From: Mangrovimonas sp. YM274
Lineage (GTDB): Bacteria; Bacteroidota; Bacteroidia; Flavobacteriales; Flavobacteriaceae
NCBI RefSeq assembly: GCF_030908385.1
Contig: NZ_CP133091.1
Coordinates: 1,846,128 to 1,910,127, forward strand
Length of the DNA stretch: 64,000 nucleotides
Direction of reading: 5' to 3'
A program made the position numbers and the translations under genes. This document shows positions 9,700 through 21,700 of the stretch, in pieces. The notes beneath the pieces were generated by a model, which had not been told where the DNA came from, ran no database searches, and worked only from the letters and a program-made list of their open reading frames with translations. Every line of letters starts with the position of its first letter. The stretch's first letter is position 1.

Positions 9700-10051
9700 G
9701 ATTCAAATTACCACTAAGCTTATATGAAGTAATGGGCTTAGAGGGTGATTAATTTAAGGTATAGTAAAACTATCATTACAATATCATAATAGAAAGTGTA
9801 CCCCTGCTTTTTGAATTGTGATGTACTATTGTAATGACGTATGATTGAAAATTCGGAAGCTAATAAGTGAATTCTGAAATACTTAAAAAGTAAGTTTATT
9901 CTGTCTTTTTATAGGTTGTAAGTAGGTTTTTTATTACTGGACTAATAAAAAATAGCATTTAATCGACTTTTTTTGTATTTCGTAGGATTTGTTTATACTT
10001 TTGATACATTAACAGTACAAGACCCTTAATCTATTAATAATTACATTACTT
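9700..10051. other. Intergenic region with an 11-bp inverted repeat and the gliding-locus promoter
   Basis: No gene is visible. TCATTACAATA at 9773-9783 is matched by its complement TATTGTAATGA at 9827-9837 with 43 nt between them. CTAAGC...GCTTAG arms lie at about 9714-9741 with no T-run after them, so this is a weak terminator at best. The 3' end carries a good promoter at 9973-10003. Confidence 0.55.
9973..10003 (+). promoter_or_regulatory. Promoter TTG-N20-TACTTTTG ahead of the adhesin locus
   Basis: TTG at 9973-9975 and TACTTTTG at 9996-10003 with a 20-bp spacer fit the Bacteroidota consensus. The first gene starts 49 bp after the -7 element. No other equally good promoter was noticed ahead of the giant adhesins, so this one may drive the locus, at least in part. 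Confidence 0.75.
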
Positions 10052-11350
10052 ATGAAAAACTTTACTCAGACACTATGTTTGTTTCTTTTGGCTGCGGTCA
10101 ATCTGTTTGCCCAACAGGAGAAGGGAATCATAGGGACCACGAACTGGTTAAACAACTGGACCGAATTTAGACCCAACCATGTAGACTATGGTGAACCAAC
10201 TCAAATCTTGAGTGGTAATATTACACAAGACACCAAACTTTTTAAAAAGGATACCTATTTATTATTAGGTAGTGTATTTGTAACAGACGGCGCTACACTT
10301 ACTATTGAACCAGGAACCGTAATCCTTGGTGATTTTAAAACCAACGGAACTTTGGTAGTAAGTAAAGGCTCTAAAATTGTTGCAGATGGTTTGGAAACAG
10401 ATCCAATTATTTTCTCATCTAACAGAAGTGTGAAAAAAGAAGGTGATTGGGGAGGCGTGTTCATTCTTGGAGATGCCCCAATCAATAAATTTGGAAATGG
10501 CTCTTCTGTTAACTACGGATTAAGACCTACTTCTTTTGAATATATTAATTATGGTGGAGAGAATGCAGAGTCTGATTCGGGAATCTTTAGATATGTAAGA
10601 ATTGAATTTGCAGGAAAGCGTACCAAGGAGTATGGTTTCTTCAACGGTTTAACACTTGCCGGTGTTGGAAATAAAACGGTTGTTGAAAATGTTATGGTAA
10701 GCTATTGTGAGGGAAATTCATTTAGTGTTATTGGTGGTGAATTTAATATGACACAAATGGTGTCCTATAGAACCAGTAGCGATGACTATAAATTCAACTA
10801 CGGAGCGCAATGCCAAATTACCAATTCATTGGCTATCCGTTCTCCATATGTATCTGGTGCAGATGGATCTAGATGTATGTATGTGGCTTCTTATGAAGAT
10901 AAGAACGAAGTAGACTTGACCAAAAAAGGAACTTTTGTGAAAGCAGAAAACCTTACCCTAGTCAATATAAGTGACAATTTAGCGTCCGATATTGAGGTAG
11001 GCTTGGTGAAAGAAGCGTTATACATTGCACAACATGCTTCATTGGAAATGAGTAAAAGTGTAATCTCTGGATTTAACCCAGCTGTAATTCTAGACGACAA
11101 TATTACAATTAATAACAAAAACTTAGACCGTATCAAGTTTAGTGAAATGTATTTCAACAACTGCAACGGGAATATATTTACAGAACACAATTCCAACAAT
11201 GAAGATTTGGAGAACTGGTATGGTAACCGCGCATTTTTCAACGTGTATTCTAAAGGAAGCGATTCTGAAACATTCATCGATTTGAGCAATTCAAAACGAC
11301 CAGACTTTAGGTTGCGTATCAACAAAATTTATGCTTCCAATGCCGATTAG
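10052..11350 (+). CDS. Exported right-handed beta-helix protein
   Basis: A 432-residue protein with signal peptide (cleavage near LFAQQ). The first domain has TYLLLGSVFVTDGATLTIEPGT, then GTLVVSKGSKIVADG and DPIIFSS, then GDWGGVFILGDAPIN. This set is common to a Bacteroidota family of exported parallel beta-helix proteins, sometimes found with TonB receptors or gliding genes. No CHU_C or other recognisable T9SS C-terminal domain is seen, so the export destination is unclear. It lies 183 bp upstream of the sprC-like gene with its own promoter and may be co-transcribed with the adhesin genes. Function is unknown. Confidence 0.65.
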   Translation: MKNFTQTLCLFLLAAVNLFAQQEKGIIGTTNWLNNWTEFRPNHVDYGEPTQILSGNITQDTKLFKKDTYLLLGSVFVTDGATLTIEPGTVILGDFKTNGTLVVSKGSKIVADGLETDPIIFSSNRSVKKEGDWGGVFILGDAPINKFGNGSSVNYGLRPTSFEYINYGGENAESDSGIFRYVRIEFAGKRTKEYGFFNGLTLAGVGNKTVVENVMVSYCEGNSFSVIGGEFNMTQMVSYRTSSDDYKFNYGAQCQITNSLAIRSPYVSGADGSRCMYVASYEDKNEVDLTKKGTFVKAENLTLVNISDNLASDIEVGLVKEALYIAQHASLEMSKSVISGFNPAVILDDNITINNKNLDRIKFSEMYFNNCNGNIFTEHNSNNEDLENWYGNRAFFNVYSKGSDSETFIDLSNSKRPDFRLRINKIYASNAD

Positions 11351-11533
11351 GCATTGGAAGATTTCCTAGGATCATTTTACAGGAAATATAGGGTGTTGCT
11401 AATCTTCTAATTTTAAGAGAAGTGTAAGCAAGCCCTTTTGGAGCCTAAATCAGATAGAAATAAATACTGATAAGGTGTTTTGGACCGATAAGGTTGACAA
11501 AATTAAAAACGGATAATTGCTAAATGTAATTGA

Positions 11534-12997
11534 ATGCAAAAAACTACTATCTTAAACAGACTTACTTTGCTTTTGGGTGTATGTGTTTGCTTGTGTGTGC
11601 AACAAGCCAATGCCCAGATAGTAATTGGTACGCCAAATTTAGGATTTAGTCAGGCGTGTGCCAGTGAAGCTTTCAATACCTATACTGTATCTTTTGTGTT
11701 TTCTCCAGAAGCAGGATTGGCTACATCCAACCAGTTTATCCTTGAAATGTCAGATCCTGAAGGCGATTTTTCTAACCCTACAACAATATTCACTTCACAG
11801 CCAGGAGCTGTTACCGTGTCACCGGCAACTTTAAGTTTTTCATTGCCGACCACTACAGCTGGAGAAGGGTATAAGCTGAGAATAAAAAGTACAGCTCCTG
11901 TTGCTACAAGTGCAAAATCTGTGGCCTTTGCCGCTTATTACAAAATTCAAGACAGTCCATTTTCAATTAATAATTTGGTTTCTACCGGAGCATTTTGCTC
12001 TGGCGGAAGCTATTTGTTGACTATAGATAATCCAGGAACAGGAGAAAATGATTCTCCGCTCAATTACCCTTCGCTTACTTTTAATTGGTTTAAGGAAACG
12101 GGGCCTACAACGGCTGTGTTTGTTTCTCAAGGACCTACACTTTCCGTTAGTCAAGAAGGAACCTATTTTGCCGAAACCAATTATGGGACCTGTACGTCCA
12201 ATTCATTTTCTAATAGAGTAACCATTAGTGAGGTGTCTGCCGGGGAGGCTGATGCCACTATAGCTTCGAGTTTAGGAAATCCATTTTGTCCAGATCAGGG
12301 TATGACAACCTTGGCAACGATAGGCGGTGACAGCTACCAATGGTACAAGGATGGTGTGGCTATTTCAGGAGCTACGGGACAAACTTACCAAACCAGTGAA
12401 TCTGGATTGTATTCAGTTGAAGTTGATTTGGGAAGCTGTGAAACTTCGGGATCTATTGATTTGGTTAGTGAAAGTTTTGAAAGCGAGATTAATATTCCTG
12501 AAGAAAACCAATTGGAAGAGGGCGATTCGTTATGGGTACAGGTAAGTACCACCGCCAGTAACCCTATATACGAATGGTATTTTAATGGAACATTGCTTCC
12601 TAATGCAACTGAAGATACTTTTGAAGCCTATGATTATGGTTCCTATAAAGTTGTGATAACACAAACGACGGGTTGTGAGAGTTCACATGAATTCCTTTTT
12701 GAAATAGGGGAACCTATAGATCCATTTCCAGTAGTAGACAATATTCCAAATCTTATCAGCCCCAACGGCGATGGAATCAATGATACTTGGGTTATCCCGC
12801 AACAATATGTTAGTGGGAGTAATACCGATGTTGTGATTATGGATAGCAGAGGGAAGGTAGTACTTCAAACCAATAGTTATATGAACAATTGGCCTGAGAA
12901 CCAAATGGGAGTAAGTAGTGTAAACCAAGTATTTTATTATATCATAACCAGTCCTGGACAAGACTCTAAAAAAGGTTCTATAACTGTTGTAAAGTAA
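11534..12997 (+). CDS. sprC: SprC-like gliding protein with CHU_C C-terminal domain
   Basis: A 487-residue exported protein. A signal peptide ends near ANAQ; several Ig-like modules follow, including YQWYKDGVAISGATGQTYQT, a PKD/Ig-like pattern. The last 85 residues form a type B T9SS / gliding-motility-associated C-terminal domain, beginning near PNLISPNGDGINDTW and ending KGSITVVK. This domain directs export through the type IX system. The gene lies directly before the sprD-like gene with one base between them, and before sprB and sprF. That order parallels sprC-sprD-sprB-sprF of Flavobacterium johnsoniae. The symbol rests on synteny plus the CHU_C domain, not on close sequence comparison. 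Confidence 0.65.
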   Translation: MQKTTILNRLTLLLGVCVCLCVQQANAQIVIGTPNLGFSQACASEAFNTYTVSFVFSPEAGLATSNQFILEMSDPEGDFSNPTTIFTSQPGAVTVSPATLSFSLPTTTAGEGYKLRIKSTAPVATSAKSVAFAAYYKIQDSPFSINNLVSTGAFCSGGSYLLTIDNPGTGENDSPLNYPSLTFNWFKETGPTTAVFVSQGPTLSVSQEGTYFAETNYGTCTSNSFSNRVTISEVSAGEADATIASSLGNPFCPDQGMTTLATIGGDSYQWYKDGVAISGATGQTYQTSESGLYSVEVDLGSCETSGSIDLVSESFESEINIPEENQLEEGDSLWVQVSTTASNPIYEWYFNGTLLPNATEDTFEAYDYGSYKVVITQTTGCESSHEFLFEIGEPIDPFPVVDNIPNLISPNGDGINDTWVIPQQYVSGSNTDVVIMDSRGKVVLQTNSYMNNWPENQMGVSSVNQVFYYIITSPGQDSKKGSITVVK

Positions 12998-12998
12998 C

Positions 12999-15674
12999 AT
13001 GAAGACGTATCTGTTGGCCATACTATTAATTATCTGTACGATGCAGATAACCTATTCTCAAGAAGAGGATGGGGTAGTATCTTTTGCCTTACCGGTACGT
13101 AATTCTTTGCGTTTCAATAGATATGTTATCAATCCTACCTTCAGTTTTGTACGAGAGCAGCACAAGTATCTTAGTTTTAATAATAAAAGGGAATGGGTGC
13201 AGTTTGAGGATGCGCCACAAACTTATTTGGCGAGTTTCTCTGGTAGGTTTAAGGAAAATATTGGGATTGGTATAGGTGCATTTCAACAAAATTATGGAGT
13301 ACTTACTACGTTTGGAGGTCTTTTGAATTTTGCTTACAACGCCCGTTTAAATTGGGAGAGCAATTTAACTTTTGGACTAAATGTAGGAGCTTATAGGAGT
13401 GGTGTAAATAGTGGTAATGTGGTTACTAATTACGATGACCCTTCGCTTAATAATATCCCCTCGAATTTCTTATTGACCATTAATCCTGGAATCAATTATG
13501 GAACAGGCTTTTTTGATTTCGGTGTGGCATTAACCAATTTGGTACTTTATAATGTAAACGCTTCACAACTAATTAAGGATACCCCAGAACAAGGTGTACA
13601 AGGACATGTCATGTATACGGGGTATATGGACAGCAGGGGCTTTTTTGATCAAAGTAGATTCCAAGCTTTAGTAAGATCAGAGTTTCGGTCAGATGAAACC
13701 ATAGTGTCTGGTTTGGCAATGCTAATGGTGCCTAAAGGAATCTGGGCTCAGGCAGGATATAACACTTTATACGGAGCTTCGGCTGGTTTGGGCTTAAATA
13801 TTACCCCTCAAATTGCCATTGAATATAATTTTGAAAAAGCAGTTGGTGAATTCACCGATTTTGGTCCTTCCCATGAAATTACTTTGGCTTATAGATTTAA
13901 TAATACAGAACGCTTTGACTATAGTAGAGAGGATGATGTGAGTGCCATCGTGTTCCCTGAAAAGAGAAGAAAACCGGTGTCTCAAAAATCTAAGCAACAG
14001 GCAGAGGCCAATAGAAGGGCTGCTATTGCAAAAAGAGAGGCTGCAAAAGCGAAAGCAGACGAAGAAGCTAAATTGGCTGCAGAAGCCAAGGCAGAGGCAG
14101 AAGCAAAAGAAGCGATATTAGCAGCGGAAGCAGAAGCTAAATTGGCTAAGGAGGCTGCTGCCAAAGCAAAAGCCGAAGAAGCGGCTAGGTTGGCGGCCGA
14201 GGCAGAAGCAAAACGACAGGAAGAAGAAGCAAGAGCGAAAGCTGTCGCAGAGGCCAAAGCTAAAATAGCAGCAGAGAAAAAAGCTAAGGCTGCTGAAGAG
14301 GCAAGGTTGGTAAGAGAAGCAGAGGAAGAGGCCCGTATAGCTGCAGAAGCTGCCGCAAAAGCTAAGGCTGATGAGGAAGCTCGTTTGGCTGCGGAAGCCA
14401 AAGCTCAGGCACAAGCCGAAGAACAAGCTAGGTTAGCTGCTCAAGCCAAAGCTGAAGAAGAGGCTAGATTGGCAAAAGAAGCGGAAGCTGCTAGATTGGC
14501 AGCTAAGGCCCAAGCCCAAGCTCAAGCTCAAGCAGAGGAAGAAGCAAGGTTAGCTGCAGAAGCTGCAGCAAAAGAAAAAGCAGCAGAGGAAGCTCGATTG
14601 GCCGCTGAAGCAAAAGCTAAGGCTGAGGCAGAAGAGCAAGCGAGATTGGAAGCAGAAGCATTGGCCAAAGCTCAAGCCGAAGAGGAGACCCGTTTAGCTG
14701 CAGAAGCTGCCGCAAAAGCCAAAGCTGAAGAAGAAGCTAAATTGGCTGCGGAAGCAAAAGCCAAGGAAGCGTTGTCGGATAAGGAAATGGCAATGGAAGC
14801 TACAGACAATTTGGCTAAATCCATGAACGAGATTACCAAATTGACAGAGACTGATAGCACGGCTCAAGTGGACTTAATCACAAGGTATAAAGAGGCAATC
14901 GCCATAAAGAATCAAGACCTTAAGGATTTAAAAGAGGAAAATGATTTGGGAGATCAAGGAATTATAGTGGCTCCAAAACCATTTAAGAGTATATCTGCAG
15001 AAAACAGAGCTATCGAAGCTTTGAAGGCAGATATAGATCAAATCATTGATACCCGGACCCAGCGTATTGAAGAATTGGAAGACTTGTATGAACAAAGATT
15101 GCAGTTTGCGCCAATAGAAAATGATCCTGTAATGTTGTATTACAAGAAAACCATTAAGCGATTAAAGTCTGAACAATTGAAAGCTATGGATACCAAAGCG
15201 AGTTTAACAACTACTTTGGAAGGTATCAATAGAGCGACTGAGATAGAAAGAAAACGTAGAATCAAACGTGCAGCCTATGATAATGAGGACGATAGATATA
15301 TGCGTGATAGATTGGCTTTGAAAAACATCAAACAAAGTACACAATTAAGATCTGCACCATTGAAGGTTGATGAATTTAATTTTGGAGAAGACCTTGGAGG
15401 AAACATCCAAATTGTGAAAAATGTTAAGAATGTAGAAAGTGGATATTACATGATTTTGGCGGTACACAATGATGTAGCTAAGAGAGATGATTTCTTAACA
15501 AAAGTGGTTGCTTCTGGAAGAACGGATGTTGATTTCTTCTACGATGTCAATACCAGTAAATATTACATCTATTACCAAAAATTTGATGCCATCGAACAGG
15601 CCAATGAAGCAATGAAATCAAAAGGTAATAGACCTTATAATCAAAAGCTATCAATAATTAAAATAGAGAATTAA
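12999..15674 (+). CDS. sprD: SprD-like protein: PorP/SprF-type barrel fused to an Ala/Glu/Lys coiled coil
   Basis: An 891-residue protein in three parts. After a signal peptide (TYSQ), residues about 20-310 resemble PorP/SprF outer-membrane proteins (NPTFSFVREQHKYLSF, FGVALTNLV). Residues about 327-590 are an extreme Ala/Glu/Lys/Arg tract built of EEARLAAEAxAKAxA-type units, a long TolA-like helix or coiled coil that could span the periplasm. The last 300 residues are charged and helical and end in a roughly 80-residue SPOR-like module (YYMILAVHNDVAKRDDF...). Position between the sprC-like gene and the adhesin matches sprD of F. johnsoniae. An outer-membrane barrel with a periplasmic arm is inferred. 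The repeat tract is prone to length variation. Confidence 0.65.
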   Translation: MKTYLLAILLIICTMQITYSQEEDGVVSFALPVRNSLRFNRYVINPTFSFVREQHKYLSFNNKREWVQFEDAPQTYLASFSGRFKENIGIGIGAFQQNYGVLTTFGGLLNFAYNARLNWESNLTFGLNVGAYRSGVNSGNVVTNYDDPSLNNIPSNFLLTINPGINYGTGFFDFGVALTNLVLYNVNASQLIKDTPEQGVQGHVMYTGYMDSRGFFDQSRFQALVRSEFRSDETIVSGLAMLMVPKGIWAQAGYNTLYGASAGLGLNITPQIAIEYNFEKAVGEFTDFGPSHEITLAYRFNNTERFDYSREDDVSAIVFPEKRRKPVSQKSKQQAEANRRAAIAKREAAKAKADEEAKLAAEAKAEAEAKEAILAAEAEAKLAKEAAAKAKAEEAARLAAEAEAKRQEEEARAKAVAEAKAKIAAEKKAKAAEEARLVREAEEEARIAAEAAAKAKADEEARLAAEAKAQAQAEEQARLAAQAKAEEEARLAKEAEAARLAAKAQAQAQAQAEEEARLAAEAAAKEKAAEEARLAAEAKAKAEAEEQARLEAEALAKAQAEEETRLAAEAAAKAKAEEEAKLAAEAKAKEALSDKEMAMEATDNLAKSMNEITKLTETDSTAQVDLITRYKEAIAIKNQDLKDLKEENDLGDQGIIVAPKPFKSISAENRAIEALKADIDQIIDTRTQRIEELEDLYEQRLQFAPIENDPVMLYYKKTIKRLKSEQLKAMDTKASLTTTLEGINRATEIERKRRIKRAAYDNEDDRYMRDRLALKNIKQSTQLRSAPLKVDEFNFGEDLGGNIQIVKNVKNVESGYYMILAVHNDVAKRDDFLTKVVASGRTDVDFFYDVNTSKYYIYYQKFDAIEQANEAMKSKGNRPYNQKLSIIKIEN

Positions 15675-15730
15675 GTATTAAAAATTAAAGATTTGAATTA
15701 AAAATAGTAGTAATGGCATACCTGTTTTCT

Positions 15731-15743
15731 GCAATGCCCCTTG
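15731..15743 (+). repeat. Leader word shared by the two giant adhesin genes, copy 1
   Basis: GCAATGCCCCTTG lies 31 bp before the ATG of the first adhesin gene. The same 13 bases lie 30 bp before the second adhesin's ATG (25091-25103), within a more loosely conserved leader. This shows that the 5' ends of both genes, including untranslated leader, share ancestry. Confidence 0.7.
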
Positions 15744-15773
15744 GAGAAAATAGGATTAAAAAACAGAAACACC

Positions 15774-18700
15774 ATGAAAACGCCTACTTATTATAAGCCT
15801 TACCTTTTAGGTTTATTTCTATTGCTGATGAGCTTTGGTACCATGGCCCAAACCTATGAGCCATTTACCATAAGGGAGAGCATTGAAGTAAAAGGGAGTA
15901 TGCTGGTTATAGGTAATAATATTCTTGGACAGGACAACCTGCCAGGAAATGATAATACCGTGGATAACCAAGATGTAGAAATGCAATATATCGATATCGA
16001 TTCAGACGCTTCCACGTTCAGCTCAAGTAGTGCCGATATTGTATTGCCTCCTCAGGAAGATGGAAGTGAAACCAACTGTTATTCGGTTGCTTATGCTGCT
16101 TTGTATTGGGGAGCCATGCTTCAAAGTGGGGACCGATCCGATATCAACCAAGTCAAGTTCAAGACTCCCGATGGCACTTCTTATGTCGATATCACAGGAG
16201 AACTTATTTATGACGCCATTGTAGATCCAATTATTTCTGAAGACAATGAGCCAGGCAACACCCCTTATGCATGCTATGCGGAGGTAACGGATATTTTGAA
16301 TGGTTTAACAGATATTGAAGGAACTTATACGGTTGCCAATGTCACATCAAGTGAAGGATCCAATTATTCAACGGGACTATCGGCAGGATGGACTCTCTTT
16401 GTGATTTACGAAGATCCGAATCTCCATATGAAATCCTTCACGACTTTTGATGGGTTTAGCCACATATATGATGACCATTACGAAGAAATTCCTGTGGATG
16501 GTTTTACAACGCCCCCAGCAGGACATATCGATTTACAATTTGCCTATGCCGTTTTGGACGGTGATAAAAATAATAGAGCCACCAAATTAGAAATTAATAA
16601 TAAGGAGGTAACCACCCCCTTAAGATCGGCAAACAAATTTTTTGGGTCGGTTATTGAAAACATTAATGGGGTGTCCTATCCCAGAAATCCCTCCGGAACC
16701 AATACTTTGGGATATGATACTGGATTTTTGGAAATTATTAATTCTGAACCGGAATATATAGGGCATAGTGAAACATCAGCTTCCTTTACACTACAGGTGG
16801 CTCAAGGACAGGCAGATCCTTTGTTTTCATTTTTTAGTGCCTTTGCAGTGGATATAATTTCGCCAGAAATAGAGTTGGTAAAAATTGTAGAAGATGAATT
16901 TGGTAACGAAATAAATGGTGATGATGTTATTTTAGGTCAAAACCTGTTTTATGAAATAAGCTATCAAAATATAGGGAATGAAGATATCACCAATTTTACG
17001 TTAACCGATATCCTTCCTGAAAATATTGTTTTTGATCCCGCTACAGACATTGACTTGACCAATTCAGGTGGTGCAACTTTGTCTTCTTACGACCCTGTGA
17101 CTCGTACTATTGTGTTCGACATTCCTGATGAATCTGTAGAATTTGGAGATCCTGTATTCGTGATTCGTTTAGCGGTACAAGTGGTACCAAACTGTTACGA
17201 TTTAAGTCAGGCTTGTTCCAATGAAATCATAAATCAGGCTTTTGCAACTTATACTGGAGCAATTAGTTCTATTACTGTGGAAGATCAACCAAGTTACGTA
17301 TCTGTAGAATGTAATAGTTTCCCGCAACCAACCAACTTTTTGGTAGACATTTCAAATTGTGATTATGAAAGAGAAGAAGTGTTATGTGGCGGAAGTGTTG
17401 AATTAACCGCAGCCGATGGTTATGAAGCCTATTCTTGGTCAACCAGCCCATCTGGGGCACCGGTTATTGGAACAACGCAAACTATTACGGTAACCGAAAC
17501 GGGAACTTATTATGTAACCAATACAGCGCCTGCAACTTGTTTATCTATTGAAGAAGTGGTAACCGTGACCTTGTATGGAACCACCCAAACAAATCCAGTG
17601 ATTCCTTATGCAGATGAAGTAGTCATCTGTCCAAACGATGGTAAGGAACTGCCAAATATCTTTTTATGTGGCGCCAACGATTCACGTGATATTTTAACTG
17701 GAATTAGTGATGCTGTATCAATTATTTGGGAAAAGTTGGATGAGTCAAGCTGTGAAGCTGTGGCAACTCCGGACTGTGCCAACGAAAATGATGCCTGTAC
17801 TTGGAATCAAGTAGGGACAGGTCCAGATTTTACGGCTGATAATTCTGGTCAATTCAGACTAGTAATCAACTACCCAGGGGGGTGCTATAGTATTTTCTAT
17901 TTTAATGTCTATCAAAATTTATTGAATCCTACAGCTACGGCTCAAGATATCATTTGTGAAACACCTGGTCAAATTACAGTAGGGGGTGTGCCTTCCGGGT
18001 ATGAATACAGTATTGATGGTGTAAACTACCAAACCAGTAATGTGTTTACGGTCAATTCTCCAGGATATTATACCATTTACATCCAACAAATAGGAGTAGA
18101 CACCAACCCTTGTATTTTCGAGACACCGAGTGTACATGTGATGGAAAGAGAGTTTTCTGTGGTTAGTAACATTACCCAACCAGAATGTTATGGTGACTTT
18201 GGAAGTGTGCATTTAGCGGTTAATGAAGCCTTACCGCAATATTACTACAGCCTTTACCAAGGTGGAACTTTTGTGGATGGAGTTGGACCTATCATGGCGA
18301 GCGATTATGAATTTTCTTCATTAAATCCAGGAGTATATACGGTTAATGTAAGTACTGATGATGGATGTGTGTATACGGAAGAAATTGAAATTGTAGAACC
18401 TCCAATGATTGAGGTGTCGGCAGCCTTAACAACACCGCTAACTTGTACGGATGGTGTGATTACGGTTTATGCTTCAGGAGGAACGCCTCCTTATTACTAT
18501 TTTGCGAATAGTGATACGGATTTTCAATCATCTCCTGAAATTACAGTATCCACACCTGGATTATATGAAATTACGGTGATGGATGCCAATAACTGTACGG
18601 CAACTACGTCTATAAATGTGGAAGCTATCCCTGCTCCGGAATACACAATTTCTCAGACGAATATTACTTGTATAAGTTCTGGAGATACGGGTACCATAAA

Positions 18701-21700
18701 TATTGAAGTTGTAGACGCCAATGGAAATGCATTGCAGTACAGCATCGACGGGGGATTGACTTTTGTAAGTTCACCGGTGTTCACAGGTCTTGCGGAAGGG
18801 GACTACGAAGTAGTGCTCCAATATACCTTGGGAAGTTCGGTGTGTCTGACGGAGCCCCAGACGGTGACCATCACGGCGAACGACCCAATCATTGGGGTAG
18901 CCGAACTGACGGCGCCCTATACCTGTAGCAGTACCGGGACTATCACGGTAAGTAACGTTTCAGGTGGCGTAGCGCCCTATACCTATAGCCTTGACGGAGT
19001 GACCTTCCAGTCGGGCAGTACCTTTACGGGACTGACGGCGGGCACCTATACAGTAACTATTGAAGATTCCACAGGATGTACCTATATCACAGCTCCAATC
19101 GTTATAGAACCTTTGGATCCTCCAACAGATGTAGACTTTACCAGCACCCCTGTGACCTGTCCATCGAACACGGCCACAGTTACGGTCGCTACGGTAACAG
19201 GGGGAACGGGCGCTTTGGAATACCAGATCATCGCACCTGCCTCGGCGGCCACGGCCTACCAGGCCTCCAATGAATTTGCCGGATTGGAACCGGGCACCTA
19301 TACCTTCCAGGTTAAGGATGCCAACGACTGTAACTATACAGAAACCTATACCATCGATCCGCTTCCGGCCCTTACCATGGGAGCTGTCCTTGTAAAGGAT
19401 TTGGACTGTACTGCATCTCCGGATGCCATCATCGAAGGGACCATAGGCGGAGGGACCCCTCCATATACCTATGCGGTATCGATTGGTGGCGCAGCCTATA
19501 GTGCATTGGGCGCTACTGGAGCTACCTTTACCTATACCACGGGAACAGCCGGAACCTACCAGTTCCAGGTAACCGATGCCAGTGGGTGTACGGCAGAAAC
19601 GGGCGTGATCACAGTTCAGCCCATTTCCATGCCGGCCCTTACGGTGGCCCTGGATGCACCGATACTGTGCAACGGCGATGCCAACGGTTCTATAGATGTG
19701 ACCATTGACACCACGGTAGGAACCCCACCGTTCACCATCAACGTAACCAACGACACCACGGGAGTGGACTACGGTACGCAGACCTCTGGATTGACAGCGG
19801 GAACCTATACGGTAACCCTAACCGATGCCAAGTCCTGTGAGGCCACAGAGACGGTAACCATCGGTGAGCCGGATGCCATAGCAGTGGACTACCATACCGT
19901 AGACATCACCTGTACCTCTACAGGGGTATCCCAGGGATCCATCATTATTGATGGAGTAACGGGAGGGACGGCCCCATACAATTATTTTGTGACCGGAACC
20001 AACGGTTACGATAACTCCGAGCTGAACGCCACGGGCTCCACTTCGGTGAGCTTTGACGTGGTGGACTTTGGGCTTTACCAGATCAATGTGGTGGATGCCA
20101 ACGGCTGTTCGGTATTGATCCAGGATGTCTTGGTGGCCTCGCCGCCTACCGATCTTGATATCTCCATAGCCACCACAGTGGACTGTGCAGCAGGGGGGGA
20201 GGCCGTAGTGAGCATCGGTTCCACCTTGGTGAGCTCCGGGCCATTTTATTTCAGTATCTACCAGGGACCGGTATCGGTATATCCAAACCCGGCGGGATCA
20301 TGGATCCCAGAGGATGCCCCAGGTAGCCAGTCGGCCACCTTTACGGGACTGACCCCAGGGGTTAGCTATACCTTTATCGTATACGATGCATCGACCAACT
20401 GTAGCTATTTTGAACCGGCCACCACACCGATCCCGACCAATTCGACCCTAACGGCCACGGCCGTATCGGCAGCGAACATCAGCTGTACGGGCAGTGCGGA
20501 CGGAACTGTGGCGTTTACCATCAACAGTTCCTACGGGACTTCCATAGACATCAACTACGAAGTGTTCGATACCCTGACGCAGGAATCTGCAGGGGTGACC
20601 GGATCTGGAACGGTAGGGGGCAACGGCTCCTTGACTGTAACGGACCTAGGACCGCTTCCTTTTGGGAACTACTACGTACTGATCACGGAGAACACAGGGC
20701 CGAATGCCGGCTGTAGCATTGTGACCATTCCGTTCAATATTACCGAATCGGAGATCCCGTTGAGCCTGAGCACATCGATCGACCAGAATGCCAACTGTAA
20801 CATGGCCTCAGGACAGATCAGTGCGGTGGGACATGACGGAACGGCACCTTACCAATACCAAGTAACAACCACGGCAACCGCACCTTCGGAAACGGATGCA
20901 GCATGGGCCTCGGCCAGTACCTTCAGCTTGGATGCAGGAGACTATTATGTACATGTGATGGATGCCTATGGCTGTATCGTGAGCAGTCCAGTGGTGGTAC
21001 TGCCAGCGGACCCTTCCCCAGAGATTTCGGCAACGCTTGCCGATGAATGTCTGGATGTGGACGGTACCTATGAAATGACGGTAAACCTAGATATTGCAGG
21101 AATTCCTCCATATAGCTATAGTATCGATGGCGGCGCCTTCCAGACACAGACGGCACCGTTTACCATAACGAACCTAGCCTCGGGCGACCATACGGTAGAG
21201 GTGCAGGATGCCAACGGCTGTGGGAACACGGTAACGGTGAGTATTGCGGCACCGCTGAACATAACACCATCTGTAGAGGCACTGCCTACCTGTAACAATG
21301 ACGATGGACAATTGTCCATTGCAACTTTGGGAGGTTCAGGAACATTTACCTATGCCATCAGTCCGAACCCTGCCACGGCAACCCTGTCGGGCAATGTGTT
21401 CTCGGGACTGCCTTCGGGACTGTATACCATTACGGTAACCGATACCGTGACTTCCTGTGAGGAAGTTGTAGAGGTATCCTTGCCGGCAGCGGTACTGCCA
21501 ACCTTTACGGCTACGCCAAGTACCGTGACCTGTTTTGGTGACGATACGGGCGCCTTCGATATCAACGTGTCCAACTACTCCGGGGCCTATACCTATGAGG
21601 TATTCGACAATGCCGGGGTATCGGTAACGGGAGCGGTTGCGGCCAATACGGCCAACAACCCACAAACGGTAACGGGTATGAATGCCGGTACCTTTACGGT

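Noticed and set aside
9714-9741. Terminator after the small exported protein (CTAAGC...GCTTAG)
   Set aside because: Stem is short and no T-run follows.
13982-14426. Antisense Ala/Ser-rich and Cys/Phe-rich frames under the sprD coiled coil
   Set aside because: Low-complexity shadows of the GCN-rich sense tract; there is no independent start context or family.
15741-15773. TTG start 33 bp upstream for the first adhesin
   Set aside because: It would put a charged MEKIGLKNRNT before the signal peptide; the ATG at 15774 aligns with the start of the second adhesin.
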